The position numbers were made by a program, and so were the translations under genes. The notes beneath the pieces are model-generated. The model did no database searches and was not told the DNA's origin. It saw only the letters and a program-made list of their open reading frames with translations. From the NCBI GenBank assembly GCA_947579665.1, contig OX388349.1, positions 22,724,459 through 22,788,458 on the forward strand: a DNA stretch of 64,000 nt. The letters run 5' to 3'. Origin of the DNA: Sympetrum striolatum (lineage: Eukaryota > Arthropoda > Insecta > Odonata > Libellulidae). Of this stretch, positions 22,021 to 33,935 are shown in pieces. How positions within the stretch are numbered: the stretch's first letter is position 1; each line of letters begins with the position of its first letter.

Positions 22021-22599
22021 TTGTTTAAATTTATTTAGAAAAACATCCCACGCCACCATGTTTAAACTGTTTGTGAGACTTTAAACCGTTATTAAGTCTA
22101 ATATGTTCAAGATAAAATACGAGGAATGGTGCCATACTTAAGATATGAAAAAACAGTAATTTTAGCAAAAATATATATCTTTCCCTTTTTGTTTCATCTA
22201 TATGAAGACATTCCTCAAGATACATTACCTTGCAAGGGAGGGTTATCGTGCCCAAAAATGTTGAATCATATTATGGTTTTAAGCCATTTCATCATAGATA
22301 CAACGAGTTTTTCTGTATTCTCTTATATTGGGGATGAATAAATTATTGTTTTCCCATGCAATTCAGGCGATATTTTTCTGACGCGGTACGATTTTGCATG
22401 GAAATCAGGTTGTTTAGTAGTTTATCACATGAGTTCTTTTTTGATTGTAAAAATAATGTTGTGAAGGATACCCCCAACGCTTCATACCGGGGAATATCAT
22501 GTAATTTATTCCTTCTCGGCGCAAATCGCGCGAGCCACGATGTTATCCACAAGAACATAACTTACAATTTCATGCGGACAATGCCCGGAACGAATCTTT
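22021..22599. other. No gene seen
   Basis: AT-rich sequence with overlapping short frames on both strands and no recognisable domain. Confidence 0.35.
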
Positions 22600-23450
22600 C
22601 GTTCCAGTTTCCCTAACTCGAACGCACGGCACATAAGTCGCGCAAGCACTGAATCACTCCAAAGGCAGATTTTTTCCGTATGGAGAGCAAACCTAATCCT
22701 CCACTAACCTCAAACGGGAGACTCCGTAGTCATAAAAGTTTCACCGTATTCCATCCCGCATCGAATACTTTGATCTCCAAACACGGTCGTTTTCTTCCCT
22801 TTTAAAAAGGGACGGTTTCACGCAAATATTCATTCCAGTAATCATCCCCTTCTCTCCGGGCATATTTGGGGCATTTCTCGCACCGTAATCTTCGCAAGAA
22901 GTCGGCCTCGACTTTCTTATCCTTTGCGCCGGCTGTGGCGTTGTTGCCAAATCGTCCCGCATCGACCCGGCCTTCTCTTTCGCGCGTCTCGGGGTTGTCT
23001 TATTTTCTCTCCCGCCCACTCCGCCTCCAATCGTCCGTGTTTCGAATGCGAGAAAGTCGCTCTCCGAGTTCATAGCACGCGAAGCAAAAAAACGGCGACT
23101 CGTCTGCCGACAAAACAAGTGGAAGACGGGAGGACCAAGGGTTTTTTCAAAAAGAGCCGAAAACAATCAGACGTTCGCGTGACCGATTTCTTCGTCATTA
23201 AATTCGCCCGAAATGGTTGATTCCACGTTCCTAAATTTCGCCTGCTTGCAAAGGGATTTTAAGAATGTTCCCGGATGATTGCGTCCTCGACGGAAAAAGC
23301 TAAATGTTTAATGTTATTGGCGTGCGATTCGGGGTGGATTGGGCGTTTGGGGGAACGAGTGGAGATTTATTTTTGTGCGGGAGGCTTGAGGAGAAGGGAA
23401 GAATTGGCTGGAATTTACGCGGAAACTTAGGTCAATAAAGCGTTGATTCC
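22600..23450. promoter_or_regulatory. GC-rich unique island
   Basis: GC- and CpG-rich block with open frames on both strands (22741-23166 minus, 141 codons; 22924-23220 plus, 98 codons), both rich in Arg and Ser. No family recognised and no motif cluster as good as that at 8.6 kb. Possible promoter or conserved non-coding sequence. Confidence 0.25.
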
Positions 23451-24735
23451 ATAGATGAGGGCTATTGTTGGAAGTGTAGTTAATTTTCTTATGGTATTCG
23501 TTTGGTATATTCGCATTCTATCCTCTAATTGTGCTGCTTCAAGTACGATCTATTGTCTATGGCTTAGGATAGTGCATAATTAGATTAGTCTAGTTAGTAT
23601 CTCATTAGTGCCTGATCAGTCAGCAAGTTGAAACGATAATTTCTGTATATTTAACTGGATTCTTAAGAACTTCGAAAACCTTTCATATTTGATATCATTC
23701 AGCCATATTGTAATGATCAACTGGTTTAATGACAATTAGAACATGCCGCTCATTACCTAAAACATTTCTTTATTACATTTAATTCACTGTAAACAAAAAT
23801 TTAAGTACAGTAATATTAACCAATATGAAATCATACCAATGAACCAATTAACTAATATGAAATCGTATTAGTCCAAATCGACCGTATTTTATCTTTACTG
23901 ATTTAGGAGTCTTTCAGATAAAGAAGGAGAATATATCGGTGGTTTCTTTAGTTTGAATATGCAACTTAATTTATACCTTGCACCTGCAATTGTGTATTTG
24001 GAAGGTATCTTTTCGGTGGCAGCTTCAGGTTAAATAAGGATGATTTGGAGAATTTATGATTGATTAGCAGCTCTCGCGCTTGGGTTTGTTTTATTTTTTT
24101 AGGGTCATTGATCTTTGAACCAAATAGTAGACTGCTTCATCTATATTTAGCACTTAATCTTTTATGACTCAGGCAAAAAGTAACAGTAATTCTTACAAAG
24201 ACTTCTGTGTTTAAATAAATATATGGGAGATTTTTGATTGATCCGTTTTCCACTAATGGAAAACTCTATATTCATCTCATGTCTGTGTTGCTTTCACGAC
24301 AAAGATTCTCTTATATTTGTCATCGTCTTCCTCTCTTAATTATAAGCCATATGGGCATCTTTTTGACGTGAAATTTTTATTATATCCTCCGCAGAACTCT
24401 GTGTTGAGTTTATTTACTTCTCATTTACTGTTCCTAAAATTTACATATGATGAAATACTGTTAAAAATGGAAATCGAAGAGAATTTTGTTAAAGTAAGCT
24501 CAATTTTCCATAGAATTCGAGCAAGCTTTGCAGTTTACGAGTCATAAAAGTTAAGATTGAATTTTGAAATTGAGAGGATAACACGTTATATGAACCTTTC
24601 TTTCATAGATAAATTGTTTTAGTGTACGTCAATTAGTTGATCTTATACAACCATATAAAATAGTTTATTAGTTATTGATTTGAAAGTTATAATCAATTTA
24701 TTTTAGGATTTTAAATATATATAGTATTATTTATT
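23451..24735. other. AT-rich sequence, no gene seen
   Basis: Only a small duplicated word (AATATGAAATC at 23822 and 23855) and no domain. Confidence 0.35.
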
Positions 24736-24736
24736 C

Positions 24737-24810
24737 ATCGTTCATGAATAGCATGAATGAATGAATGCATGAATAATAGCATGAATGAATGCATGAATAG
24801 AATGAATATC
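24737..24810 (+). repeat. Imperfect GAAT microsatellite
   Basis: Repeated GAATGAATGCATGAATA-type words in runs, broken by substitutions. Confidence 0.85.
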
Positions 24811-24889
24811 ATATCGATCAAAAATAGTATATTGTGAAAGTTTAATTTCAATTCTCGGTTAGTCTAGCATAATAGCCGAATTATGTTGT

Positions 24890-25900
24890 ATCAGTTTATG
24901 AGCACATATTGCATCAACTTCGTCGCAGCAGCATCCTTTCATTTCGCTCTGAAAATAGCCGCACTTTTTCAGAGGTGACATTATTCCATCAGCATAAGCA
25001 AACATAAATTATCCGACCTCCGCCATCTGCCAAAGGCATCTCCGACGATGGAAATTTTTCATCTATTTTAAAGAGCAGTAAAGAGCACCCACTTCGCTTC
25101 GACACAACTTCCTTTAATGCACTACAGCACTATCGTTTTAAAGTTCGAAGCGAATGAAAAGGTCAATATTTCATCGTTGACATTAACTGCTTCTCCTCCA
25201 TTGCTTTGGAGCGGTGAGCCGTAGAAGAAGGCAACCCGCTCGACTCAGATGTTCCGTGGCATTGCATCCGATCCTATTCAGGGGGCGAATGCATCCCTTG
25301 TTTACCTGCATAAACATTTTTATCCCGAGGTTCAATTAACCGATGGAGCCAACTTCCCAGTCAATTCGTTAAATTACAGTTTGGCCACGTATAAACGCCG
25401 TATACCTCCGCGGGGATCTTGGCAATTCTTGGCTGCCCGCCATGTTGTCGACCGTCTGTTACACAGTTCCGAAAGAGAAATTGTTTTTCAGCGGTGCGGA
25501 GGGCTAATTAATTCCAGACTAGAGGATTAACTTCCCCCAATCTCTCAGCCGAACGCGTGCTTGTCGCTCATAGAGTCGACAATGAAAACGTCTTGGGGGA
25601 AAGCTTTGTGCGCAACAGTCCGTAATTCCTTCCCTGTTAAAGATTTTAAAGTCCTTCTTATCCCCGGAGGGAAAATGCATCCGAGATATTTTGGGTTGCG
25701 CTTCAAAGCTCGTCATTGTCTTCCTTCGGGATAATTAATCATCAAAGAGAGTTTCTGTGCCACAACCATGAGTGGAATGTTTATTAACGGTTGGGTTTTC
25801 TTCAAACAAAAATCTTTGCTTTTTCTCCTGGAGAGATTTATCAGGAGGGAGAATTTTCCACTAGAAAAACGAGTCGTTTTCTCATAAGGGATTCGTTTCA
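24890..25900. other. GC-richer unique block, possibly conserved non-coding
   Basis: Unique and more GC-rich than its flanks, without repeats. A 93-codon plus frame (25249-25530) and two short minus frames (25519-25716 and 25713-25901) match no family I know. No splice-site pair stands out. Confidence 0.25.
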
Positions 25901-27660
25901 ATGTTAACTTATTGGAGATTATAAATCATCACATTTATAAAAGCTATTTAAAAAAATTGGATTTTGTGTATGAGAATGTAAAGTCGTAATGAGTAGACGT
26001 AAAGTTATTTAATATTGCCTAAGATAAATTGAGTCATGCGGCATCTTTGTTTTAAATTATAATTAAAACTCATTATTGTATTTATTATTGTTATTTCCTT
26101 GTTAATATTAATATAATTATTAACCACCAATCTATATTTATTATTTATCTGAAAGACCCTCAGATAATTAAAGATTATGGAAAGTTTGGACTAATATACT
26201 TTCATATATCCTGGTTACCAGAATATACGTAACAAATATTCCATAAATTGGCAGGTCTTATCTCTTTTAGTAGCTATTAAACATATTTAATGTTTACAAT
26301 AAAAAAACGAATTGAATAGAGTGCTATTGCCAGCAGTTTCTTAAACGCTAAAGTATTGTACTGAAGTATTCGATTTACTCCATGATTAAATGAATTCAAA
26401 TAACATCTTACCGTTGAAGATGCGTTTTTTAGATACGCATATAATATAACTCCATGTACGAGCATATATTGGAAGATCTTTTGCCATAAATATGCAAACT
26501 TTCAACCAAAGGAGTTGCATATTACTCATCCATAACAATAGGCCAGCGGAAATTGTATTTTACGTTTGATTTTCGTGAATTATGCACACTTTCCTCTTCA
26601 ATCGGAACGCAATTCAATCGTGAGTTATTAGCTTTGCAGATGCATCGTGGAGCAGAGTTGTAAATCTAAAATGATTACCGGTGATGAATTATCCCCTTCC
26701 CGAATTGAGAGTAAGCGATAGATTCCCCGCGAACTAGAAAACAATATTACTGGAAAATTCAAGTGGGAATCGATGCAGAGACCTCATTTTTTTTAAAACG
26801 CTAAATCTAGTAAGCAACGAGTATTCTATGTTGATGTGAAGTCATTTCATTAAATCCGAATCCAGGTTATATTTTTTACCATTTGAAAGGTTGGGGAAAT
26901 TTTTTCTTTCGGTTATAGGCGAATAATTATCCGTGTTTTTAATTTTTGTATTAAATTAATATCCTTCCCAATTCTATCGAGCTACGGTTCAGCTGCAAAT
27001 CTCGAACTTTGTTTTGACATGTTTCAAATGGATTATTCCCCCAGCCAAAGTTTTTCCGAAGCACTTTAAAAAAATCAGAAAGTTACGCTATCATCGGAAC
27101 GTTCATACAGATAACAGAGGCTTATTCCAACACGTTTCATATTATGTCAGATCAATTTCCGAAGTTTAATTCAGTCGGTAAATATAAATGATCTTCTGCA
27201 CAAATTCGAGATTGAATTTTGTATCATTTTGTTAGCTAAAGCGGTTCTGCACATGTACGTCAAATTGCAAAGAGGATTATCGGAATTAAACTGTACAAAT
27301 TTTATGATACGTGATGTGTAATTAACATAGCGAGAATTGCTAATCTGACACCAAAATATGTAATAGGCAATTCAAACAGTTGAATCAAAATCATCGTTTC
27401 ATACTTTATAGCCTTAGGCAGGTAGCTAATTCGCGTTTGTGTAGAAACTATTTCTTCAGTGGTTTCTGATTAAAAGTTGAGCAGATACATTATGAATTAT
27501 TATTTTATAGTTCATTTTTGCTAAGGCACAATTGTACTCATTGCATTACAATGTATTTAATACTATTCATTTTTATTCATGCTTATAATAAAATTAATAA
27601 TAAACCTTATTTAGGGTAAATATACTCTTAAATTTTAGAAATAAATATTATGTAAGGTAG
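25901..27660. other. AT-rich sequence, no gene seen
   Basis: No domain or repeat recognised. Confidence 0.4.
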
Positions 27661-28029
27661 AATGGAACGAAAAGATCAATTTGTTTACGATGTTGCATAT
27701 CTGTACATAAAGTAAAGTAAACAACTTAATACAAGAAAATAATATAAATGTAGAGCATAAAAATTAGATATAAAAATAGTTTATAACATAAAACATAAAG
27801 ATAAGTTGATGAAGGAAGAATACAAAACTTATACACCATATCACAGGATCACAGGAAATCTTGTGGTATCTTATAGAGGTTTTTATTTTTTCCTTCATAA
27901 TGAAGAGCTACCACAAAGTAGAGGCCGAAGCAATGGATTTGGTAAAGATAAGTTATAAGATAAATATATATAACAGAGGATAACTGTTACAAACAAAGCA
28001 AAATCTATAATAATTCATAATATATAGTA
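27661..28029. other. AT-rich flank of the 178-bp array
   Basis: AT-rich sequence with a short inverted repeat near 27865-27925 (CTTGTGGTATC... and CTACCACAAAG), possibly part of the same element as the array to the right. Confidence 0.3.
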
Positions 28030-28575
28030 AACATCTGATGTGGCCAACACATGACTTTCTCCATATTTATTGAAAATAGAAGCCTATGCCGGTAATATAT
28101 AAATAAATCCAAAACAATGAGTGTTACAGGACAATGTTTCATACAAAAGTTGTAGTAAAATACATTATCTATAACTTTGGTACATAATTGTATATACGTA
28201 TACTGCATTCTGACAGAGATATGTATGAAAAACTTCCATTTCTGGATAAACAACAACTTCCGGTTAACCATTATTGAAGAATAACTCCTAAACAATCAGT
28301 GTTACGAAGAAATGTTTCATACAAAAGTTGTAGTAAAATACATTTTCTACAAATTTTGTATGTAAAATATATACCTACATTGCATTCTAACAGAGATATG
28401 TATGAAAATATTCCATTTCTGGATAAACAACAACTTCCGGTTAACCATTATTGAAGAACTACTCCTAAACAATGAGTGTTACGAAAAAATGTTTCATATA
28501 AAAGTTGTAGTAAAGTACATTATCTATAACTTTTGTATGTAAAATATATACCTACATTGCATTCTAACAGAGATA
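28030..28575 (+). repeat. 178-bp tandem array within a dispersed element
   Basis: AATGTTTCATA occurs at 28133, 28311 and 28488, giving periods of 178 and 177 bp. Other words repeat in step (TTGTAGTAAAATACATT, GCATTCTAACAGAGATA, TTCCGGTTAACC). A diverged unit precedes the first clear one and another (TTCCGGTTAAGTG onwards) continues into the next feature. The array seems to be the inner part of an element that ends in the hairpin at 28859. Confidence 0.85.
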
Positions 28576-28892
28576 TTAAAGAAACAAAATTTTGTTCCGG
28601 TTAAGTGATATTCATCAAAAACTAATCAACCTTTGGCAATGTTATGAAAATACTAAATATGAAGTTTGGAAGTGATCGGATAATTACTTTTTAAGATAGA
28701 GCGCACACAAACGTTTTTACCACAGACATACACACAGACACACAGACAAACAGACACACAGACAGACATGTTCGGGAAAATAGCGAAAACGAGCTCTATG
28801 GGCTACAAAACATCTATTTCCGTCGAAATCTGGTGGTCGAATTTTTTTGCGAATACAATACTTTCTCTATACTACGTATAGGGAGAAAGTAA
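28576..28892. mobile_element. Element terminus with CA-rich tract and hairpin end
   Basis: After the array come a unique stretch, an ACAGACAC-type microsatellite (about 28720-28768) and a terminal hairpin at 28859-28891 (TACTTTCTC, TATA, a loop, TATA, GGGAGAAAGTA). To my recollection, this order on minus, a hairpin tip then a run reading as Cys/Leu/Ser/Val (CLSVCL), recurs widely in arthropod genomes and is often mispredicted as small proteins. Type (DNA transposon, Helitron or other) is not determined. Confidence 0.5.
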
Positions 28893-29811
28893 AAATATAA
28901 TAGGAACTAATACAATTTGAAATACATAAATATCAATGTCATTATGCAAGTAAATACTAATTTGAATTCAATTGATATGGCTAGTACACCGTAAAACATA
29001 ATATTATAAAAATATAGTATTTGTATTTATGGAATTGATATCGCTAGATTCAGTTATTCATCGAGGAAATCAGATATTAACGCACGAACTGAGCTCCTTA
29101 ATTCTCACTGAAAGATTTATGTACGATTAGTAATCCCGAAGGAGGACTGTGAATCTAGATACGACTGCACCGACTAATTGATTATCTCACCTGGAAAGGA
29201 AATCGGTAAAGTGTCATTATAAAAGCATTTCGAGTTCAGGAGGTTTTTGGATTAGTTTTTGAGCCCAAGTGGAAAATGAAAGTTTTTCCATTTTTTCGTC
29301 AGTACTCAAAGAGCCAGTTCTCATTGCTACTGTGATTTCGTCCCGAGTTACTCAACAGGTTTATTTATTAGATTTAATTTCGTAGAAAAAGCTTTCTCGG
29401 ATTCCTTAAAGACTTAACGAGTCACTTACTCCGTGTGAATATTCCGAGAAGGTGAATTTATTTTGAGAATTAATTTGGAGATTTTCTATTTGGGTGATTA
29501 CCTTTGGTGCTTTAGAATTTCTGTGACTGCATATATCTCATTTCATAGGCCTCCATAGAATTTTGCAGCCTTAAGTTAACAGAAATCAGTTAATTAAGCT
29601 ACATTTAATTGTTGGTACTTACTCAAGGCTATAACTATTTCAGTTATTAGGTGTATAAGAATAACTTCATGTAGGTGTATTTCATTTTGCTAGAATTTCT
29701 GAAAAGCGAGTTAATGAGGTTAGTAAATATCTGCAGACTCTCTCAGTTTTCAAGTCGAATTCTTTCATTTTGCTTCTAAGAAGAGATTCTTAAAATGTTT
29801 GTAAGTTCACT
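28893..29811. other. AT-rich to mixed sequence, no gene seen
   Basis: Unique sequence without recognisable domain. Confidence 0.35.
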
Positions 29812-30275
29812 TTGCTGCTGGTAGTGTAATATTATCATACCTATTATAGTAAACATGATATAAAGTATCCTTTTACTTCCATAATACGTTTTTAAGATGT
29901 AATTCCTCTTAATAAAGGGCTAGACTTCATAGTTAAATTCTTTGGCTATAATTAGCCATGCGAAAGGTATAAAAATTTATGTCTGTTACTATCAAATCAG
30001 TGGGACGAAAGTGGGACCGGTGAGCATATCGGGTTTTTTATTTAGGATTTTTCATATTAGTATTTCAGCCATAATTTTTTATCGAATGTCATTCTTAATA
30101 TATTCGCATTACCTACGCAATTGCAGATGGACACCCAAAGACATACTTTTTAACTTATGCGAGTTTCGGAGCCGTATAAGATATGGTTTCCTAAGATGTA
30201 TCAATTCAGAATTCCCCGTGTTTTACATGGTTCTCGTTCCAAATAGTTTTGAAGCTTTTTTTTTAAATATTTAAA
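29812..30275 (+). repeat. Dispersed repeat, copy 1
   Basis: Matches 34600-34905 in the same orientation. Anchors are GTAATATTA, ATAGTAAA, CAAATCAGTG (29993 against 34660), CGAAAGT, TTCGC...ACCTA and GTATAAGATAT. This copy has about 125 extra bases after 29865. A 110-codon open frame covers it (29942-30274) but is disrupted in the other copy. Probably an old non-autonomous transposon. Confidence 0.65.
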
Positions 30276-30796
30276 CGGTACATATCTAAAACTTAACTTT
30301 TTTCTTTTATAAAATTCAATTTTGAGTGCGCTATGTATACATTTACAGGATCCGCAATGCCATTTATTTAATTAAATTTTACATTTTTAAATAGTAATAT
30401 TATCCATTTCGTTTTCATCCAAAATTTCCCTTCTGTATAATTATCTCTATATACATTTTCTGATATACTTCATCTGATTTGACCTTAGGATGTTTGGGTA
30501 TGTATTAAAATATATTCTCATATACTCTTAATTACGAAACGAAAATCAGAATAAGTCAGTTTTTCGTGATATTGAGTAATATCTTAGGGGTTATATATAA
30601 TGTTGAGTAACCATTTTCCAAAAAATTAAATTTATTACTTTCCAATTTAGATCATTATTAGATCTTCTATTTTATGTTTTTGCCTCTCTCTATATATATC
30701 CTTATCTTATGATGATTCACTTCAAGTGCGGTCAGTTCTTTTGAGTCTCTCTTTGCGAGTTCCTTCTCGCTGGGTTTCTGGCATAAATTATTCTTA
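30276..30796. other. AT-rich sequence, no gene seen
   Basis: Nothing recognised. Confidence 0.35.
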
Positions 30797-31015
30797 CTAG
30801 TCGCACACAAAGTCAGTTTCATCGTCGCAGTGGCCAGATGTGGGCATGTAAACTTGAGCGGTCATTAAATTAGCTGGCTCAGCCTTGACTTCTAGTACCC
30901 TCAACCCGTCTCTCATCGCCTTAGTGATTTACGCATCTTGTCTCGACCCATTGTCCAAAACTGCTGCAGAGCTTCCAGTCTTTAGCTCTTTGGGGGTTGT
31001 CTTACGGCCATCCCA
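30797..31015 (-). pseudogene. Decayed LINE endonuclease fragment
   Basis: On minus, a frame with one internal stop encodes a product that ends LEVKAEPANLM followed by TAQVYMPTSGHCDDE and then a stop. The QVYMPTS...DDE pattern is characteristic of the exonuclease-endonuclease-phosphatase domain of RTE/CFDP2-like non-LTR retrotransposons, where it follows a KAEP/KAKP-type strand. About 40 codons upstream are readable (IWDGRKTTPKELK...) but I cannot match them to the domain, so they may be decayed or foreign. The fragment lacks the catalytic N-terminus and the reverse transcriptase. It is dead. Confidence 0.55.
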
Positions 31016-32900
31016 AATTCATCGCCTTATTTCCGGACACGTAAACACATTTTATCTTCTTCATCGCATTTCATGAAGGAATTCTTCTGGGGCTATCTTA
31101 ACTTTTTTATATCCCATTGACTAATTCATCAAAATTGCCAAGGAGTAGTTAGTTTCGTATGTATATTCTCGAAAAACCTCTTTTTAATCATAGTTACAAT
31201 TATACTAGTCTTTATGTATTTAATCTATAGAATATATATCTCTTAATTCTTTAAATGTTAGTTTCTGAGAATATTCAAACTTTTTAACTCTCAATACTTA
31301 ATTCATCACTATTTCTAAGGCACTTAGTACTTGAAGTATCGTGGCATATTCTTAGAAAACCTTATGTGAAGAGGAAGTATACGTTAGTAAAACTCTTGAA
31401 AATCAGATTAATATTTATAAGTGAAAAATTTTTGAGAGTATGCACAGGTTGTGAGTGATTTTTTATTATAAAAACTAAAACGTAATAATTTCAGCTAACT
31501 ATAAATAGGATGAATGTTCGTTTTTAATTTTAAGTACCATTTTACTCTGATAGAGCTGTCATTAATGAATGCATTCGTTGAGTTATAAGAGTAAATTTAG
31601 AATAGTTAATATATATTGTTTGTTATGATTTTTCGTTCTTGAATTTAAGACTGAAAATTGGCGTTTAATGCTTAGCATTAAAGATATCCCTAAGATAAAA
31701 TCTTGTGTAAATATGTCATGTATAAAATTTAGAAGAAATGAAGATACTATTGTATTTGTAAAAATCACGAGATCTTTCAACTATTATTTTTGTAATAGTA
31801 CCAGAAAGACCATAAGTAAATGTATACAAGTTTTCGTGTAGTTTAGAAAATTAAAAGGACGATAGAGGAGAAGAATCTAGGGATACAAGTGTAACAATCC
31901 AGGTGTTTTTTCGAGGCACAAAATGTATATTCATTTATTTCCAAGTCTAGGGGGAAATTGAATTCAGAATCCAATCAGAAGAGAAGTTTCTGTCGCATTG
32001 GATATAATTAAAAGCTGTCATCAAAATCCGAGCATAATCCGTAATAATGCTTTATGTGGTAAGGAATAAAACGATTTCATAAACAGAAAAAACCAGCAGG
32101 AGATTTTGCGGTCAAGTTTTTGGTCCAGAGGTTTTGGATGTTTGTAGAATTATGGGTTTTGACTCCATCCGTGTATTTAAAAAAATCGGATATCGGAATT
32201 TTTCTCAATCCCTTTTTTCCGTAAAACCATTAATTTCATTAATCGACTTTATTCATCAAATATAAAAATTCCAAACGCAATTATATTTAATGGAATAAAA
32301 GTAATATCCACAACCGCAAAACAAATAATTTAAGTCAATTGAGTTTGGACCTTCCTACAAAAGGGCAACGAATTTTAAATAAATTAACAGTTAAAGATTT
32401 GTCTCTCAACGTATGCTGTGATAAAATAGGATGGAAGAGGGATGTTCTTCTAGCTATTTCAAGATACGTTGCCACTCTCGTGTGTTTTACAAATTTTCGT
32501 CGGAGAATATTTCTCTCAGACCTTGGCTTATGCATGTAAGGAAAGATTTTTTAGTCTCGAAAAAGAATACAGTACGGGATGAATTGCACTGGAGATTTCC
32601 TACGGCTTTACCGCACAATTCTGGAAGCAAAAAAAGAGCTTTAATTTCTCGCATGGAATTAGGATGTTCCGGATTTTTCGGAGAGTTATTTTACTGTCAA
32701 GTAGCAGTTTGTAGAGATAGGGTAAAAGTGTTTTTCTACTCTTTTTTTGGAATCCTATTTTTTGTAAAACTGCATCCGAGCTACTAATTAAAATAGAACT
32801 TAGCACACATCAAGGTTTTAGTTACAACTTCCCGCACTTTTGAGGAGAAGAGAAGATAGGAAACACTTGCCATCTCTCTGATAAGGACTACGAGAGGGAC
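31016..32900. other. AT-rich sequence, no gene seen
   Basis: No domain recognised. Around 32330-32800 three frames overlap on both strands with products that match nothing known. Confidence 0.35.
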
Positions 32901-32949
32901 TTAGAACCATCTCTCAAATCCAACTTGAATAGTACCGCAGTGGTATTCC

Positions 32950-33291
32950 CTATTCAGTACCATTTCCTCCCCTTCTTGGCAACTTACCCCATCCTTGGTC
33001 ATCTAACATCTTTCGCCTCTGTCTTCCTCTCAGTCTTTTACCTCTCATTCTGCCCTCAATTACTTTCTTTAACAACCCCTCTCCTCTCGATAATCGACCC
33101 ACCCATTTCCTCCGTCGACGCTTAATTACTTCAATTAAAACCGTCTCTTTCTCAACCATTCGATGCAACTCCATGTTTGTTTTCCCATCAACTCATCTTT
33201 CTTTTTCCATTCTACTCCACTCCCGCATTTCGAAGGCCTCTAAACTTTTAATATCCTCTTTTCTGAAGGCCCATGTTTCATACCCACGCAT
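32950..33291 (-). pseudogene. Decayed LINE reverse transcriptase C-terminal fragment
   Basis: Read on minus from 33291 the frame gives MRGYETW, then KSLEAFEMREWSRMEK, a TGA stop at about codon 33, then VDG and WVGRLSRGEGLLKKVIEGRM followed by RGKRLRGRQRRKMLDD. These are the conserved pieces after the reverse transcriptase palm in insect non-LTR elements (YGxETW, LEAFEMW.WRRM, SWTD, W.GH.LRG.GLL..V.EG...GKR.RGR.R..MLDD). The TGA falls where the family has Trp, consistent with a TGG to TGA change. Upstream palm motifs (YADD) are absent. The fragment stops at about 33291, where the duplicated segment begins. It is a truncated, dead copy. Confidence 0.8.
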
Positions 33292-33935
33292 TTAAACACT
33301 ACACAACAAGGATGTTCATATCTTTTTGTACGAACATATTATTGTTACTTATATAAATCTTTTTGAAAGGCATGTTCGCAAGTGAAGTAATTCAGCAACG
33401 GTTAATTTCCCAAATTTTATCGGTGGTGGAGCCAATTTAAGTTCACCGTAAATTTTAGTAACTGCGGTAATAGCTACCGTATATAGTCGTGTACAAACCA
33501 AGTTTTTTAGCGTACTCTTTACGCTGATTATTTATTAATTGTTAATTATTTGTTAATTTTCTCCGCAATCACGGGCCGTCCGTACTTATCGTAATGTTAT
33601 CGGTATCCATGTTTAATTAAAACAAACAATTAGCTGCAGTATTTTCCACCAATTACTCTTATAAAGGCTTATACTTGAGTCAACCCTGATTTTGTGATGA
33701 AACAAGGTGCCTCGGCTTATATTCGAGTCAGCTTATACTCGAGTACATACGTATTTGTTCGTCATATCGTTACGTTCGTTATATGGTTACATATTGCATT
33801 GCCTTTTTTGTGTTCCCAGGCACCTATATAGATGTAACGGCATAAGAGACTCTTCCTAGTAACGAGCATTCCCAGCGGACGCCGACTTTCGGGCATTCGA
33901 TTACTTCATTTTTCTTCTCACTCACGCTCTCGCCA
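33282..33935 (+). repeat. Segmental tandem duplication, copy 1
   Basis: Homologous to copy 2 (33936-35150): ATACCCACGCATTTAA against ATACCCATACATTTAA at the start, GAAGTAATT and ATCGGTGG inside, and a nearly identical stretch of about 90 bp at the end (GATGTAACGGCATAAGAG, then CCCAGCGGACGCCGACTTTC; 33830-33900 and 35046-35110). Copy 1 carries a segment (about 33485-33745) absent from copy 2, including CGGCTTATATTCGAGTC and CTTATACTCGAGTAC, words common in transposon ends. Confidence 0.85.

Noticed and set aside
28030..28575. CRISPR array
   Set aside because: The 178-bp units are repeated throughout without short repeat/unique spacer alternation, and the sequence is eukaryotic.
30885..31076. 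63-codon plus open frame
   Set aside because: Antisense shadow of the endonuclease remnant read on minus.
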